A DNA stretch of 62,506 nucleotides, taken from assembly GCF_003034985.1 (NCBI RefSeq), contig NZ_PZKG01000011.1, positions 1-62,506 on the forward strand. Direction: 5' to 3'. The position numbers and the translations under genes were made by a program. The notes beneath the pieces were generated by a model. It saw nothing but the letters and a program-made list of their open reading frames with translations. It ran no database searches and was not told the DNA's origin. Source of the DNA: Cereibacter changlensis JA139 (GTDB lineage: Bacteria > Pseudomonadota > Alphaproteobacteria > Rhodobacterales > Rhodobacteraceae). Position 1 is the stretch's first letter. Each line of letters begins with the position of its first letter. Below are positions 1 through 7,473 of the stretch, piece by piece.

Positions 1-1
1 G

Positions 2-142
2 AATGGGGGGGAGGCCGGGCGCCCGCTGCTGCTCGACCGTGCCATCGCCCGCAAGAATGCCATCCTTGACAAGGCCGGGTGTCAGGTGGACGCTCAGATC
101 GACGCGGCGATCCGCGCCGCTTTCAACATCCATTTCAGGTGA
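2..142 (+). CDS. C-terminal end of an upstream gene, possibly MttB-like methyltransferase (partial)
   Basis: These are the last 46 codons of a gene whose start lies outside the window. The frame ends at TGA 140-142, seven bases before the ATG of the aldehyde dehydrogenase, so the two are probably co-transcribed. The tail (RPLLLDRAIARKNAIL, ending in AAFNIHF) is charged and helical and reminds me of the C-terminal helix of trimethylamine methyltransferase (MttB) superfamily proteins. That reading rests on a short stretch and is tentative. No catalytic region is visible here. Confidence 0.4.
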   Translation, partial: NGGEAGRPLLLDRAIARKNAILDKAGCQVDAQIDAAIRAAFNIHFR

Positions 143-149
143 CTGGACG

Positions 150-1586
150 ATGATCTCACAGCATGTTTCCGAGTTCTACATCAACGGCGAATGGGTGACG
201 CCGTCGTCCTCGGCCACGAAGATGGGCGTGGAGAACCCGGCCACCGAAGAGATCGTCGCCGAGATCGCGCTGGGGTCCATCGCCGATGCCGACTGGGCGA
301 TCATGGCCGCCCGCGCCGCCTTCCCGGCCTACAGCCTCTGGCCGGTGGCCGAGCGCATCGCGCTGGTCGAGCGTCTGCTGGCTGCCTACAACGCCCGCTA
401 CGAGGAGTTCGCGGAGGCGATGAGCCTCGAGATGGGCGCACCGACCGAATGGGCCCGCGGCGCGCAAGCCTGGGCCGGGCAGGTGCATATCGAGAGCACC
501 ATCAAGGCGGCGAAGGACTTCCGCTGGGAATACAGCCGGGCCAGCACCCGCATCCTCCACGAGGGCATCGGCGTCTGCGGGCTGATCACGCCGTGGAACT
601 GGCCGATGAACCAGATCGCCTGCAAGGTCGCCCCGGCGCTGGTCGCGGGCTGCACCATGGTGCTGAAACCCTCGGAGATCGCGCCGCTTTCCGGCCTGCT
701 CTTCGCCGAGATCTGCCATGAGGCCGGGGTGCCCGCCGGCGTCTTCAACCTGGTGAACGGCACCGGCCCGGTGGTGGGGGCGCGGCTCGCCTCGCATCCC
801 GAGGTCGACATGGTCAGCTTCACCGGCTCGACCCGCGCCGGCATCCAGGTGGCCACCAATGCCGCGCCGACGGTGAAGCGGGTGGCGCAGGAGCTGGGCG
901 GCAAATCGGCCAACATCATCTTGCCCGGCGCCGACCTGCAGCTGGCGGTGACCAGCGGCGTCGAGGGCTGCTTCGGCAACTCCGGCCAGAGCTGCGACGC
1001 GCCGACCCGGATGTTCGTGCCGCGCGACCGGCAGGAGGAGGCGCTGGCCATCGCCAGGGAGGCCGCCGAGGCCACCGTGCCCGGCGATCCGAAGGACCCG
1101 GCGACGACCAACGGCCCGGTGATCTCCAAGGCGCAGTTCGACAAGATCCAAGGCCTGATCCAGAAGGGCATCGACGAGGGCGCGACGCTCGTTACCGGCG
1201 GCACCGGGCGGCCGCAGGGGCTGAACCGCGGCTGGTTCGTGCGGCCCACCGTCTTCGGCGACGTGACCAACACGATGACCATTGCCCGGGAGGAGATCTT
1301 CGGCCCGGTGCTGGCGATCCTGCCCTATGACACGGTGGACGAGGCGGTGGAGATGGCCAATGACACGGTCTACGGCCTCGCCGCCTATGTTCAGGGCCCG
1401 CTGGAGGAGGCGCGCGCCGTCGGCCGCCGCCTGCGCGCCGGGCAGGTCAGTCTGAACGGCCCCGACTGGGATACCTTCGCCCCCTTCGGCGGCTACAAGC
1501 AATCCGGCAACGGACGGGAATATGCCGATTGGGGCATCGCGGATTTCTGCGAGGTCAAGGCCCTCGTCGGATATGGCGAGGCATGA
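150..1586 (+). CDS. aldehyde dehydrogenase family protein, NAD(P)-dependent
   Basis: A 478-residue aldehyde dehydrogenase that should oxidise an aldehyde to its acid with NAD(P)+ in the cytoplasm. The motif AQELGGKSAN carries the general-base Glu (about residue 248), and GNSGQSCDAP carries the nucleophilic Cys (about 282). The N-terminal PWNWP motif belongs to the nucleotide-binding fold, and the end (FGGYKQSGNGRE) is typical. I chose ATG 150 because homology begins at YINGEW and the ATG lies just after the upstream stop; the frame is open further upstream but that part is not ALDH-like. It overlaps the next gene by four bases (ATGA), so it is translationally coupled to a hydroxyacid dehydrogenase. 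The substrate cannot be read from sequence. Confidence 0.93.
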   Translation: MISQHVSEFYINGEWVTPSSSATKMGVENPATEEIVAEIALGSIADADWAIMAARAAFPAYSLWPVAERIALVERLLAAYNARYEEFAEAMSLEMGAPTEWARGAQAWAGQVHIESTIKAAKDFRWEYSRASTRILHEGIGVCGLITPWNWPMNQIACKVAPALVAGCTMVLKPSEIAPLSGLLFAEICHEAGVPAGVFNLVNGTGPVVGARLASHPEVDMVSFTGSTRAGIQVATNAAPTVKRVAQELGGKSANIILPGADLQLAVTSGVEGCFGNSGQSCDAPTRMFVPRDRQEEALAIAREAAEATVPGDPKDPATTNGPVISKAQFDKIQGLIQKGIDEGATLVTGGTGRPQGLNRGWFVRPTVFGDVTNTMTIAREEIFGPVLAILPYDTVDEAVEMANDTVYGLAAYVQGPLEEARAVGRRLRAGQVSLNGPDWDTFAPFGGYKQSGNGREYADWGIADFCEVKALVGYGEA

Positions 1587-2485
1587 TGCGCTACGGATAT
1601 ATCGGACTGGGCAACCTCGGTGGCGCTCTGGCGATGAGCCTGCTGCGCGACGGGTTCGCCGTGACGGTGCACGATCTCGACAAGGGCCTGGCCGAGCGGC
1701 ATCTGGCGATGGGCGCCCGCTGGGCCGAGAGCCCGGCGGCGCTAGCGGCAGAGGTCGATCACGTCTTCACCTGCCTGCCATCCCCCGCCGTTTCCGAATC
1801 CGTGCTGCGCCAGATGCTGCCGGTGCTGAAACCCGGCGCCACCTGGATCGAAAGCTCCACCCTCGGGCGTGACGACATCCTGCGGCTCGGGGCGCTGGCG
1901 ACCGAGCATGGCGTGCGGCTGATGGAGGCGCCGGTGACCGGCGGGGTGCATCTGGCCGCCAAGGGCAAGATCACCGTGCTGGTCGGCGGCGACCGCGATC
2001 TCTACGACCGGCATCTGCCGGCGCTGGAGAGCATCGGCGACAAGATCTTCCACATGGGCCCGCTCGGCTCGGCGGCGGTGATCAAGGTGATCACCAACAT
2101 GCTGGCCTTCGTGCATCTGGTGGCCGATGGCGAGGCCCTGATGCTGGCCAAGCGCGGCGGGCTCGATCTCAAGACCGCCTGGCAGGCGATCGCCGCTTCC
2201 TCCGGCAGCTCCTTCGTCCATGAGACCGAGGGCCAGCTGATCCTGAACGGCAGCTACGACATCGCCTTCTCGATGGATCTGGCGTTGAAGGATCTCGGCT
2301 TCGCGATGGAGTTCGGCCGCGAGTTCGGCGTGCCGCTCGATCTCGTCGCCCTGACCGAGGAAACCTTCCTCAAGGGCCGCGAGGCTTATGGCGGTCAGGC
2401 GCAAAGCACGCAGATCGTCAAGCTGCTGGAAGACGCGCTGCAGACCGACCTGCGCGCCGAGGGCTTCCCGGCCCGGCTCACCTGA
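1583..2485 (+). CDS. NAD(P)-dependent beta-hydroxyacid dehydrogenase (3-hydroxyisobutyrate dehydrogenase family)
   Basis: A 300-residue reductase of the 6-phosphogluconate / 3-hydroxyisobutyrate dehydrogenase superfamily. The Rossmann motif GLGNLG sits at residues 8-13, the substrate-loop motif APVTGGVHLAAKGK follows near residue 115, and the Lys-containing helix AVIKVITNM holds the catalytic Lys. Length is normal for the family. ATG 1583 overlaps the ALDH stop (ATGA); a second ATG follows directly at 1586. With the ALDH it probably forms a two-step oxidation of a hydroxyacid or alcohol to an acid. Family members include tartronate semialdehyde, 3-hydroxyisobutyrate and GHB reductases, and I cannot choose among them. 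Confidence 0.88.
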   Translation: MMRYGYIGLGNLGGALAMSLLRDGFAVTVHDLDKGLAERHLAMGARWAESPAALAAEVDHVFTCLPSPAVSESVLRQMLPVLKPGATWIESSTLGRDDILRLGALATEHGVRLMEAPVTGGVHLAAKGKITVLVGGDRDLYDRHLPALESIGDKIFHMGPLGSAAVIKVITNMLAFVHLVADGEALMLAKRGGLDLKTAWQAIAASSGSSFVHETEGQLILNGSYDIAFSMDLALKDLGFAMEFGREFGVPLDLVALTEETFLKGREAYGGQAQSTQIVKLLEDALQTDLRAEGFPARLT

Positions 2486-2553
2486 TCATTTTCTGTCGGA
2501 AAATATCCTCGGGGGGTGAGCCGCGCAGCGGCGAGGGGGGCAGACAGCCCCCC
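2486..2553. repeat. Convergent-gene palindromic repeat, family A copy 1 (bidirectional terminator-like)
   Basis: An intergenic element lies between two convergent genes. It starts TCATTTTCTGTC (2486-2497), continues AAATATCCTCGGGGGG (2501-2516), and ends in a hairpin of seven G:C-rich pairs around AGACA (2535-2553). A second copy in inverted orientation lies at 37535-37587. The position between converging stops and the strong stem suggest use as a two-way terminator; that role is inferred. Confidence 0.7.
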
Positions 2554-2567
2554 TGACCCCGGCAGGA

Positions 2568-3245
2568 TCAGGCGCTGTCGCCCAGGGTCGCGACGATCCG
2601 CGTCGCCTCGGCATGCAGATCGCCCAGGGCCTCGCGGTCCTCGCCGGGGAAGAAGCGGGCGCGGGTGGCTGTGGGCAGCGGGCAGGGCGTCTCGATCAGC
2701 ACGCGCGGGCCGATCTTCTTGGTCTCTTCCTGCCAGCTGCGGGCGAGCGCGATCTGTCCGGCCTTGGTCGCGCCATAGGCCCCGAAGAACGGCGCGCCGC
2801 CGCGCGGGTCGTCGAGGAACAGCGCCGTGCCCTTGCCGGCGCGCAGCAGCGGCTCCACCATCGGGATCAGCATGCCGGTGGCGCGCAGGTTGATGGCGAG
2901 CGACTTGTCCCAGTCCTTCGCGTCGAGATGCCCGGCGGGGGTCAGCGGCGCTGCATGGATCGCGGCATGCACCCAGAGATGCAGTGCGCCCCAGCGGTCG
3001 AAGATCGAGCGGCAGAGGTGGCGCATCGCGTCGTCATTGGTGATGTCCATCGGGGCCAGCGTCGCCAGCTCCGAGCCCGGGCGGCGGGCCTTGATGCGGT
3101 CGTCCAGATCCTCCAGCCCGCCGACGGTGCGGGCGACGGCGACGACATGCCAGCCCTGTTCGGCCAGTTCTTCGGCGATGGCCATGCCGAGGCCGCGCGA
3201 GGCTCCGGTGACGAGAGCGATGCGGGGGGTGGGAAGGGTACTCAT
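2568..3245 (-). CDS. SDR family NAD(P)-binding oxidoreductase lacking the usual catalytic Ser
   Basis: A 225-residue short-chain dehydrogenase/reductase. The cofactor motif TGASRGLG is at residues 13-20 and the catalytic pair YGATK is at about 157-161. The Ser usually found some 13 residues before Tyr is not there: that stretch reads FLDDPRGGAPFFGAY, with two Asp where Ser is expected. The protein may therefore be weakly active, use a different acid, or play a non-catalytic role. It lies 33 bases downstream of purF on the same strand, so the two are likely co-transcribed, but I see no biochemical link. The substrate is unknown. Confidence 0.85.
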   Translation of the reverse strand: MSTLPTPRIALVTGASRGLGMAIAEELAEQGWHVVAVARTVGGLEDLDDRIKARRPGSELATLAPMDITNDDAMRHLCRSIFDRWGALHLWVHAAIHAAPLTPAGHLDAKDWDKSLAINLRATGMLIPMVEPLLRAGKGTALFLDDPRGGAPFFGAYGATKAGQIALARSWQEETKKIGPRVLIETPCPLPTATRARFFPGEDREALGDLHAEATRIVATLGDSA

Positions 3246-3278
3246 AGGATCACTTTCTGCGCGGCGCGGGAGGGGCGG

Positions 3279-4739
3279 CTACTCGGCCGCCTTCATCTCG
3301 AAGCCCTGTTCGATCTTGTCCGAGGGGGCCACCGGATACTGGCCCGAGAAACAGGCATCGCAATATTGCGGCTGCTTGTCATTGCGGCCTTCCGCCTCGC
3401 CCGCGGCGCGGTAGAGCCCGTCGAGCGAGATGAAGCGCAGCGAGTCGACTCCGATCCAGTCGCGCATCTCGTCTTCCGACATGTTGGCGGCCAGGAGTTT
3501 CGAGCGTTCCGGCGTGTCCACCCCGTAGAAGCAGGGCCAGGCGGTCGGCGGGCTGGCGATGCGGAAGTGCACCTCGGCGGCGCCGGCCTCGAGGATCATG
3601 TCCTTGATCTTGCGGCTGGTGGTGCCGCGCACCACCGAGTCGTCGACGAGGATCACCCGCTTGCCCTTGATCAGCGCCCGGTTGACGTTCAGCTTCAGCC
3701 GGACGCCCATGTTGCGGATGCTCTCGGTCGGCTCGATGAAGGTCCGGCCCATGTATTGGTTGCGGATGATCCCCATGGCGTAGGGGATGCCGCTTTCCTG
3801 GCTGAAGCCGATCGCCGCCGGGGTGCCGCTGTCGGGCACCGGGCAGACGAGGTCGGCCTCGACCGGGGCCTCGCGCGCCAGCTCCACACCGATCTGCCGG
3901 CGGGTCTCGTAGACCGAGCGGCCGCCGAGGATGCTGTCGGGGCGCGAGAAGTAGACGTGTTCGAAGATGCAGAAGCGCGAGGTCTTGCGCTCGAAGGGGT
4001 GGAAGCTCTCGAGCCCCTTCTCGTCGATCACCACCATCTCGCCGGGGTTGATCTCGCGCACGAATTCGGCGCCGATGATGTCGAGCGCGCAGGTTTCCGA
4101 GGCCAGCGCCCAGCCGTCGCCGACCTTGCCCAGCACCAGCGGCCGCACGCCCAGAGGGTCGCGCACGCCGATCAGCTTGCTGCGGGTCATGGCGACCACC
4201 GAGAAGGCGCCCTCGACCCGGCGCAGCGCGTCCTTCATCCGCTCGGGGATGTTCTTCTGGATCGAGCGCGCCATCAGGTGAATGATGCATTCGCTGTCCG
4301 AGGAGGACTGGAAGATCGAGCCGCGCTCGATCAGCTCGCGCCGCAGCGCAGCGGCATTGGTCAGGTTGCCGTTATGGGCGATGGCGGCGCCGCCCATGGC
4401 GAATTCGCCGAAGAAGGGCTGCACGTCGCGGATAGCGGTGGCGCCCTTCGAGCCGGCGGTGGAGTAGCGCACATGGCCGATGGCCAGCTGGCCGGGCAGG
4501 GTGTCCATCACCGCGGCATTGGTGAAGTTGTCGCGGACATAGCCGAAGCGCCGGGCCGAGTTGAAGCCGTGGTCGGGATGGTAGGCGACGATGCCGCCCG
4601 CCTCCTGACCGCGGTGTTGCAGGGCGTGCAGCCCGAGCGCCGTGAAGTTCGCCGCATCGGTCACGCCGATCACGCCGAACACGCCACACTCCTCCTTCAG
4701 TTTGTCATCGTCGAAGGGATGGCTCAGGAAAGGACGCAT
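3279..4739 (-). CDS. purF: amidophosphoribosyltransferase
   Basis: A 486-residue glutamine PRPP amidotransferase that commits PRPP to purine synthesis by making 5-phosphoribosylamine. The N-terminal Ntn-hydrolase glutaminase domain begins at Cys18 (KEECGVFGV), so a short propeptide must be removed. The PRPP-binding motif VILVDDSVVRGTT marks the C-terminal phosphoribosyltransferase domain. Four Cys in the contexts RFCIFEH, AWPCFYG and YCDACFSG match the [4Fe-4S] ligands of the Bacillus subtilis-type enzyme, so this is the oxygen-sensitive Fe-S class. The neighbours are cvpA upstream and an SDR downstream; purF next to cvpA is common in proteobacteria. Confidence 0.97.
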   Translation of the reverse strand: MRPFLSHPFDDDKLKEECGVFGVIGVTDAANFTALGLHALQHRGQEAGGIVAYHPDHGFNSARRFGYVRDNFTNAAVMDTLPGQLAIGHVRYSTAGSKGATAIRDVQPFFGEFAMGGAAIAHNGNLTNAAALRRELIERGSIFQSSSDSECIIHLMARSIQKNIPERMKDALRRVEGAFSVVAMTRSKLIGVRDPLGVRPLVLGKVGDGWALASETCALDIIGAEFVREINPGEMVVIDEKGLESFHPFERKTSRFCIFEHVYFSRPDSILGGRSVYETRRQIGVELAREAPVEADLVCPVPDSGTPAAIGFSQESGIPYAMGIIRNQYMGRTFIEPTESIRNMGVRLKLNVNRALIKGKRVILVDDSVVRGTTSRKIKDMILEAGAAEVHFRIASPPTAWPCFYGVDTPERSKLLAANMSEDEMRDWIGVDSLRFISLDGLYRAAGEAEGRNDKQPQYCDACFSGQYPVAPSDKIEQGFEMKAAE

Positions 4740-4824
4740 GCTGTCCGGGCTCCGAATCCGAGGGGGGTTGACCCCTCATGTAGTGAGTTGTCACCCGAGT
4801 GTCACGGGCACAAAGCGGTTACTT

Positions 4825-5436
4825 TCAGTTCGCCGGGGCCGCGGGCGCCGCCGGGGCGGTCGTTGCCGGAACCGGCGTCGCCGGAGCGGCGCAGCTGCTC
4901 ACCAGTTGCTCGTACCGCGCCACGATCCAACCGGGGGCATCGGAGGGGATGTTGTCGTTGATGCCGGACTGGAACGAGGCGAACACATTGGCCGAGCGCG
5001 AGTTGTCGACGACCGGAACCCGCTCGGTGCCCATGGCGCGATCATAGACGATGAAGGCCACTGCGACCAGAAGAATGCCGCGCAGCACCCCGAACAGGAA
5101 GCCGAGCCCCTGATCGACGCCTCCGAGCGCCGAGCGCTGGATCACCGAGGAGAACAGCGGGGTGAACAGCGACATCACCACCAGCCCCAGCGCGAAGACC
5201 GCGGCGAAAGCGGCGATGATCGACAGCTCGCAGCTGTCGCTGAGGAATTCGCCGATCACCGGCAATTCCTTGATCAGCGGTTGCGCGGCCGCCGCGAACA
5301 GGAAGGCGATGACCGCCGCCCCGACCCATCCGGCGATCGCCATGATCTCGCGCACCACCCCGCGGGAATAGGCGAGGATTGCCGACAGGACGATGACCAC
5401 CGCCACTACGGCGTCGATGATGGTAAAGCCTTCCAT
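4825..5436 (-). CDS. cvpA: CvpA family inner-membrane protein
   Basis: A 203-residue membrane protein of the CvpA family (named for colicin V production, linked to envelope stress tolerance in other bacteria). The first 130 residues hold about four hydrophobic segments, starting IIDAVVAVVIVLSAILAYSR, which also carries the family's typical short loop after helix 1 (SRGVVREIMAIAGWVGA). The C-terminal tail is soluble and ends in a low-complexity Ala/Pro/Thr stretch (residues about 185-203), unusual but not rare in alphaproteobacteria. It sits between radA and purF on the same strand, 85 bases upstream of purF; that gap may hold a separate purF promoter. Confidence 0.9.
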   Translation of the reverse strand: MEGFTIIDAVVAVVIVLSAILAYSRGVVREIMAIAGWVGAAVIAFLFAAAAQPLIKELPVIGEFLSDSCELSIIAAFAAVFALGLVVMSLFTPLFSSVIQRSALGGVDQGLGFLFGVLRGILLVAVAFIVYDRAMGTERVPVVDNSRSANVFASFQSGINDNIPSDAPGWIVARYEQLVSSCAAPATPVPATTAPAAPAAPAN

Positions 5437-5454
5437 TACGTGCTCCCCGGGGGA

Positions 5455-6813
5455 TCAGCCTGCCCCGAACATTTCGCCCACGAACGCCGCGAGATCGGGC
5501 ATCTGTCGCACCCGCATCCCCTCACCCTGTCCAAGCTTCGACCGGGACGGCGCAACTGCCTGTGAAAAACCAAGTTTCGACGCCTCTTTCAACCTGTTTT
5601 CGGTCTGCGTCACCGGGCGCAACGCGCCGGAGAGGCTGATTTCGCCGAAAAGCACCATGTCGGGCGGAATTGCAACATCTTCGCGGGCGGAAACCAGCGC
5701 GGCCGCCACGGCGAGATCGGCCGCGGGCTCCGAGACCCGCATACCGCCGGCCACGTTGAGAAAGACGTCGAGCCCGGCAAAGGGGATGCCGCAGCGCGCC
5801 TCGAGCACGGCGAGGATGGTGGAAAGCCGGCCAGAGTCGAGCCCGACCACCGTCCGGCGCGGTGTGCCGAGGTTCGATGGGGCGACCAGCGCCTGGATCT
5901 CGGTGAGGACGGGGCGGGTGCCCTCGATCCCGGCGAAGACCGCCGAGCCGGGGGCCGGGGTGTCGCGGTCCGAGAGGAACAGCGCCGAGGGGTTGGCGAC
6001 CTGCTGCAGCCCGGCGCCGGTCATCTCGAAGACGCCGATCTCGTCGGCGGGGCCGAAGCGGTTCTTCACCGCGCGCAGGATGCGGAACTGGTGGCCGCGC
6101 TCGCCCTCGAAATAGAGCACGGTGTCGACCATGTGCTCGACCACGCGGGGGCCGGCGATCTGGCCGTCCTTGGTGACATGGCCGACGAGGATCACCGCCA
6201 CGCCGCGCCGCTTGGCGAAGGTGACGAGCTCATGCGCCGCGGCGCGGACCTGGGAGACCGAGCCGGGGGCAGAGTCGACGGTGTCGAGCCACATGGTCTG
6301 GATCGAATCGATGATGGCGAGGCCGGGGCGCTCGGCGTCGAGCGTCGTCAGGATGTCGCGCAGGTTGGTTTCGGCGCCGAGGGCGACCGGGGCGTCGGTG
6401 AGGCCGAGGCGTTGGGCGCGCATGCGGACCTGGGCGGCGGCTTCCTCGCCGGAGATGTAGAGGCATTTCACGCCGCGGCGGGCGAAGCTGGCGGCGGCCT
6501 GCAGCAGGAGGGTCGACTTGCCGATGCCGGGGTCGCCGCCGACGAGGATCGCCGAGGCGGGGACGAGGCCGCCGCCGAGGACGCGGTCGAGCTCCTCCAT
6601 GCCGGAGCCGGCGCGGGGCGGTTCGGCCTCTTGCGTCGCAAGGTCGGTGAGGGGGAGGAGACGGCCCTTCAGGCCGAGGGATTTCGGGCCCGTGGAGAGC
6701 GGGGCTTCTTCGACGATGGTGTTCCAGGCCCCGCAGGCGTCGCAGCGCCCGGCCCATTTCTTGTGGACCGCGCCACAGGCCGAGCAGGTGAAGACGGGGG
6801 AGGATTTTGCCAT
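5455..6813 (-). CDS. radA: DNA repair protein RadA
   Basis: A 452-residue RadA (Sms), a RecA-related hexameric helicase that drives branch migration during recombination. A zinc finger sits at Cys10, Cys13, Cys24 and Cys27. The Walker A motif GDPGIGKST is at residues 93-101, and the RadA-specific KNRFG motif follows in the middle of the protein. The C-terminal third is the Lon-protease-like domain (the region with LDVFLNVAGGMRVSEPAADL). Length is standard. It is followed 18 bases later by cvpA on the same strand. RadA can also matter for DNA uptake in bacteria that take up GTA DNA, but nothing here ties it to the GTA specifically. Confidence 0.97.
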   Translation of the reverse strand: MAKSSPVFTCSACGAVHKKWAGRCDACGAWNTIVEEAPLSTGPKSLGLKGRLLPLTDLATQEAEPPRAGSGMEELDRVLGGGLVPASAILVGGDPGIGKSTLLLQAAASFARRGVKCLYISGEEAAAQVRMRAQRLGLTDAPVALGAETNLRDILTTLDAERPGLAIIDSIQTMWLDTVDSAPGSVSQVRAAAHELVTFAKRRGVAVILVGHVTKDGQIAGPRVVEHMVDTVLYFEGERGHQFRILRAVKNRFGPADEIGVFEMTGAGLQQVANPSALFLSDRDTPAPGSAVFAGIEGTRPVLTEIQALVAPSNLGTPRRTVVGLDSGRLSTILAVLEARCGIPFAGLDVFLNVAGGMRVSEPAADLAVAAALVSAREDVAIPPDMVLFGEISLSGALRPVTQTENRLKEASKLGFSQAVAPSRSKLGQGEGMRVRQMPDLAAFVGEMFGAG

Positions 6814-6886
6814 GCGGCCTTCATGCCCGGTTGAAGGGGCGGGTGCAAGCGGCGGGTTCAGGAGGTGGCGGGAATTGCGGGGTGCC

Positions 6887-6989
6887 GATTTTCACGCGTG
6901 AAAATCTGGGCAAGGGACTGACATAAAAAGATTATCGCTGCGGTATTAAGGGAATATTAGGGAGTGGCGGGTGGGGTGGAACCCCACCC
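6887..6989. repeat. Composite intergenic repeat, family B: palindrome + CtrA-like motif + REP hairpin
   Basis: Three parts follow one another. First is a perfect 20-base palindrome GATTTTCACGCGTGAAAATC (6887-6906). Second is TTAA-N7-TTAG (6946-6960), one base off the CtrA consensus TTAA-N7-TTAA. Third is a hairpin with nine-base arms GGGTGGGGT / ACCCCACCC and loop GGA (6969-6989). The same three parts in the same order recur at 58846-59001. The distal half lies inside the 3' end of the PqiA-like gene and supplies its last residues. Confidence 0.7.
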
Positions 6990-7418
6990 TGCGGAGTGGA
7001 GGAGAGAAATTGCAAGCGAGGCGAGGATGCAGGCGGTGAAGAGATAGAGGCCCCAAGCGGTCTCGACTGTGGCGAGGCCGATGCCCTTCAGCACGACGAT
7101 GTAGAGCGCGATCAGGAAGATGTCGGCCATGGCGAGCTTGCCGAGGAGGTGCAGCGCCGGCAGGGCCTTCGGCGAGAGCAGGCCGAAGTGCAGCAGGGCG
7201 AGGCCGATGGTTTTCAGGTAGGGCGCGAAGAGCGCGCAGAAGGTGACGAGCAGCGCGAGGAAGACATCGGTCTGCCAGAGCGCCTGCAGGCCCGAGAGCA
7301 CCGAGATTTCCGACAGGCCGAACAGCGGCAGCATGCCGGCGCGCATCAGGGGGGCGAACCACGCCAAGGGAAACAGCAGGAGCAGCGAGAGGTTTACGAG
7401 GCGCAGCAGGCGGGTCAT
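6957..7418 (-). CDS. paraquat-inducible protein A (PqiA) family membrane protein
   Basis: A 153-residue integral membrane protein of the PqiA domain family, involved elsewhere in envelope lipid transport and redox stress. I see about four hydrophobic segments (the first LVNLSLLLLFPLAWFAPLMR, the last LFTACILASLAISLL). I chose the ATG at 7418 because the protein becomes membrane-like there and the frame further upstream is Arg/Pro-rich nonsense. The final residues (GWGSTPPATP) are encoded by a REP hairpin, so the original C-terminus has been replaced or extended. It lies 55 bases after the ABC ATPase on the same strand. In enterobacteria PqiA works with an MCE protein; none is visible here. 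Confidence 0.8.
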   Translation of the reverse strand: MTRLLRLVNLSLLLLFPLAWFAPLMRAGMLPLFGLSEISVLSGLQALWQTDVFLALLVTFCALFAPYLKTIGLALLHFGLLSPKALPALHLLGKLAMADIFLIALYIVVLKGIGLATVETAWGLYLFTACILASLAISLLHSAGWGSTPPATP

Positions 7419-7473
7419 CGGTCGGCTCGGGCTCGGGCTCCGGCGCGGGGCGCGCGGGCGGGCCGGGGGGCCA

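Noticed and set aside
6946-6960. A functional CtrA promoter site for the PqiA-like gene
   Set aside because: The motif lies at the 3' end of that gene, not upstream, so only a repeat-borne site is proposed.
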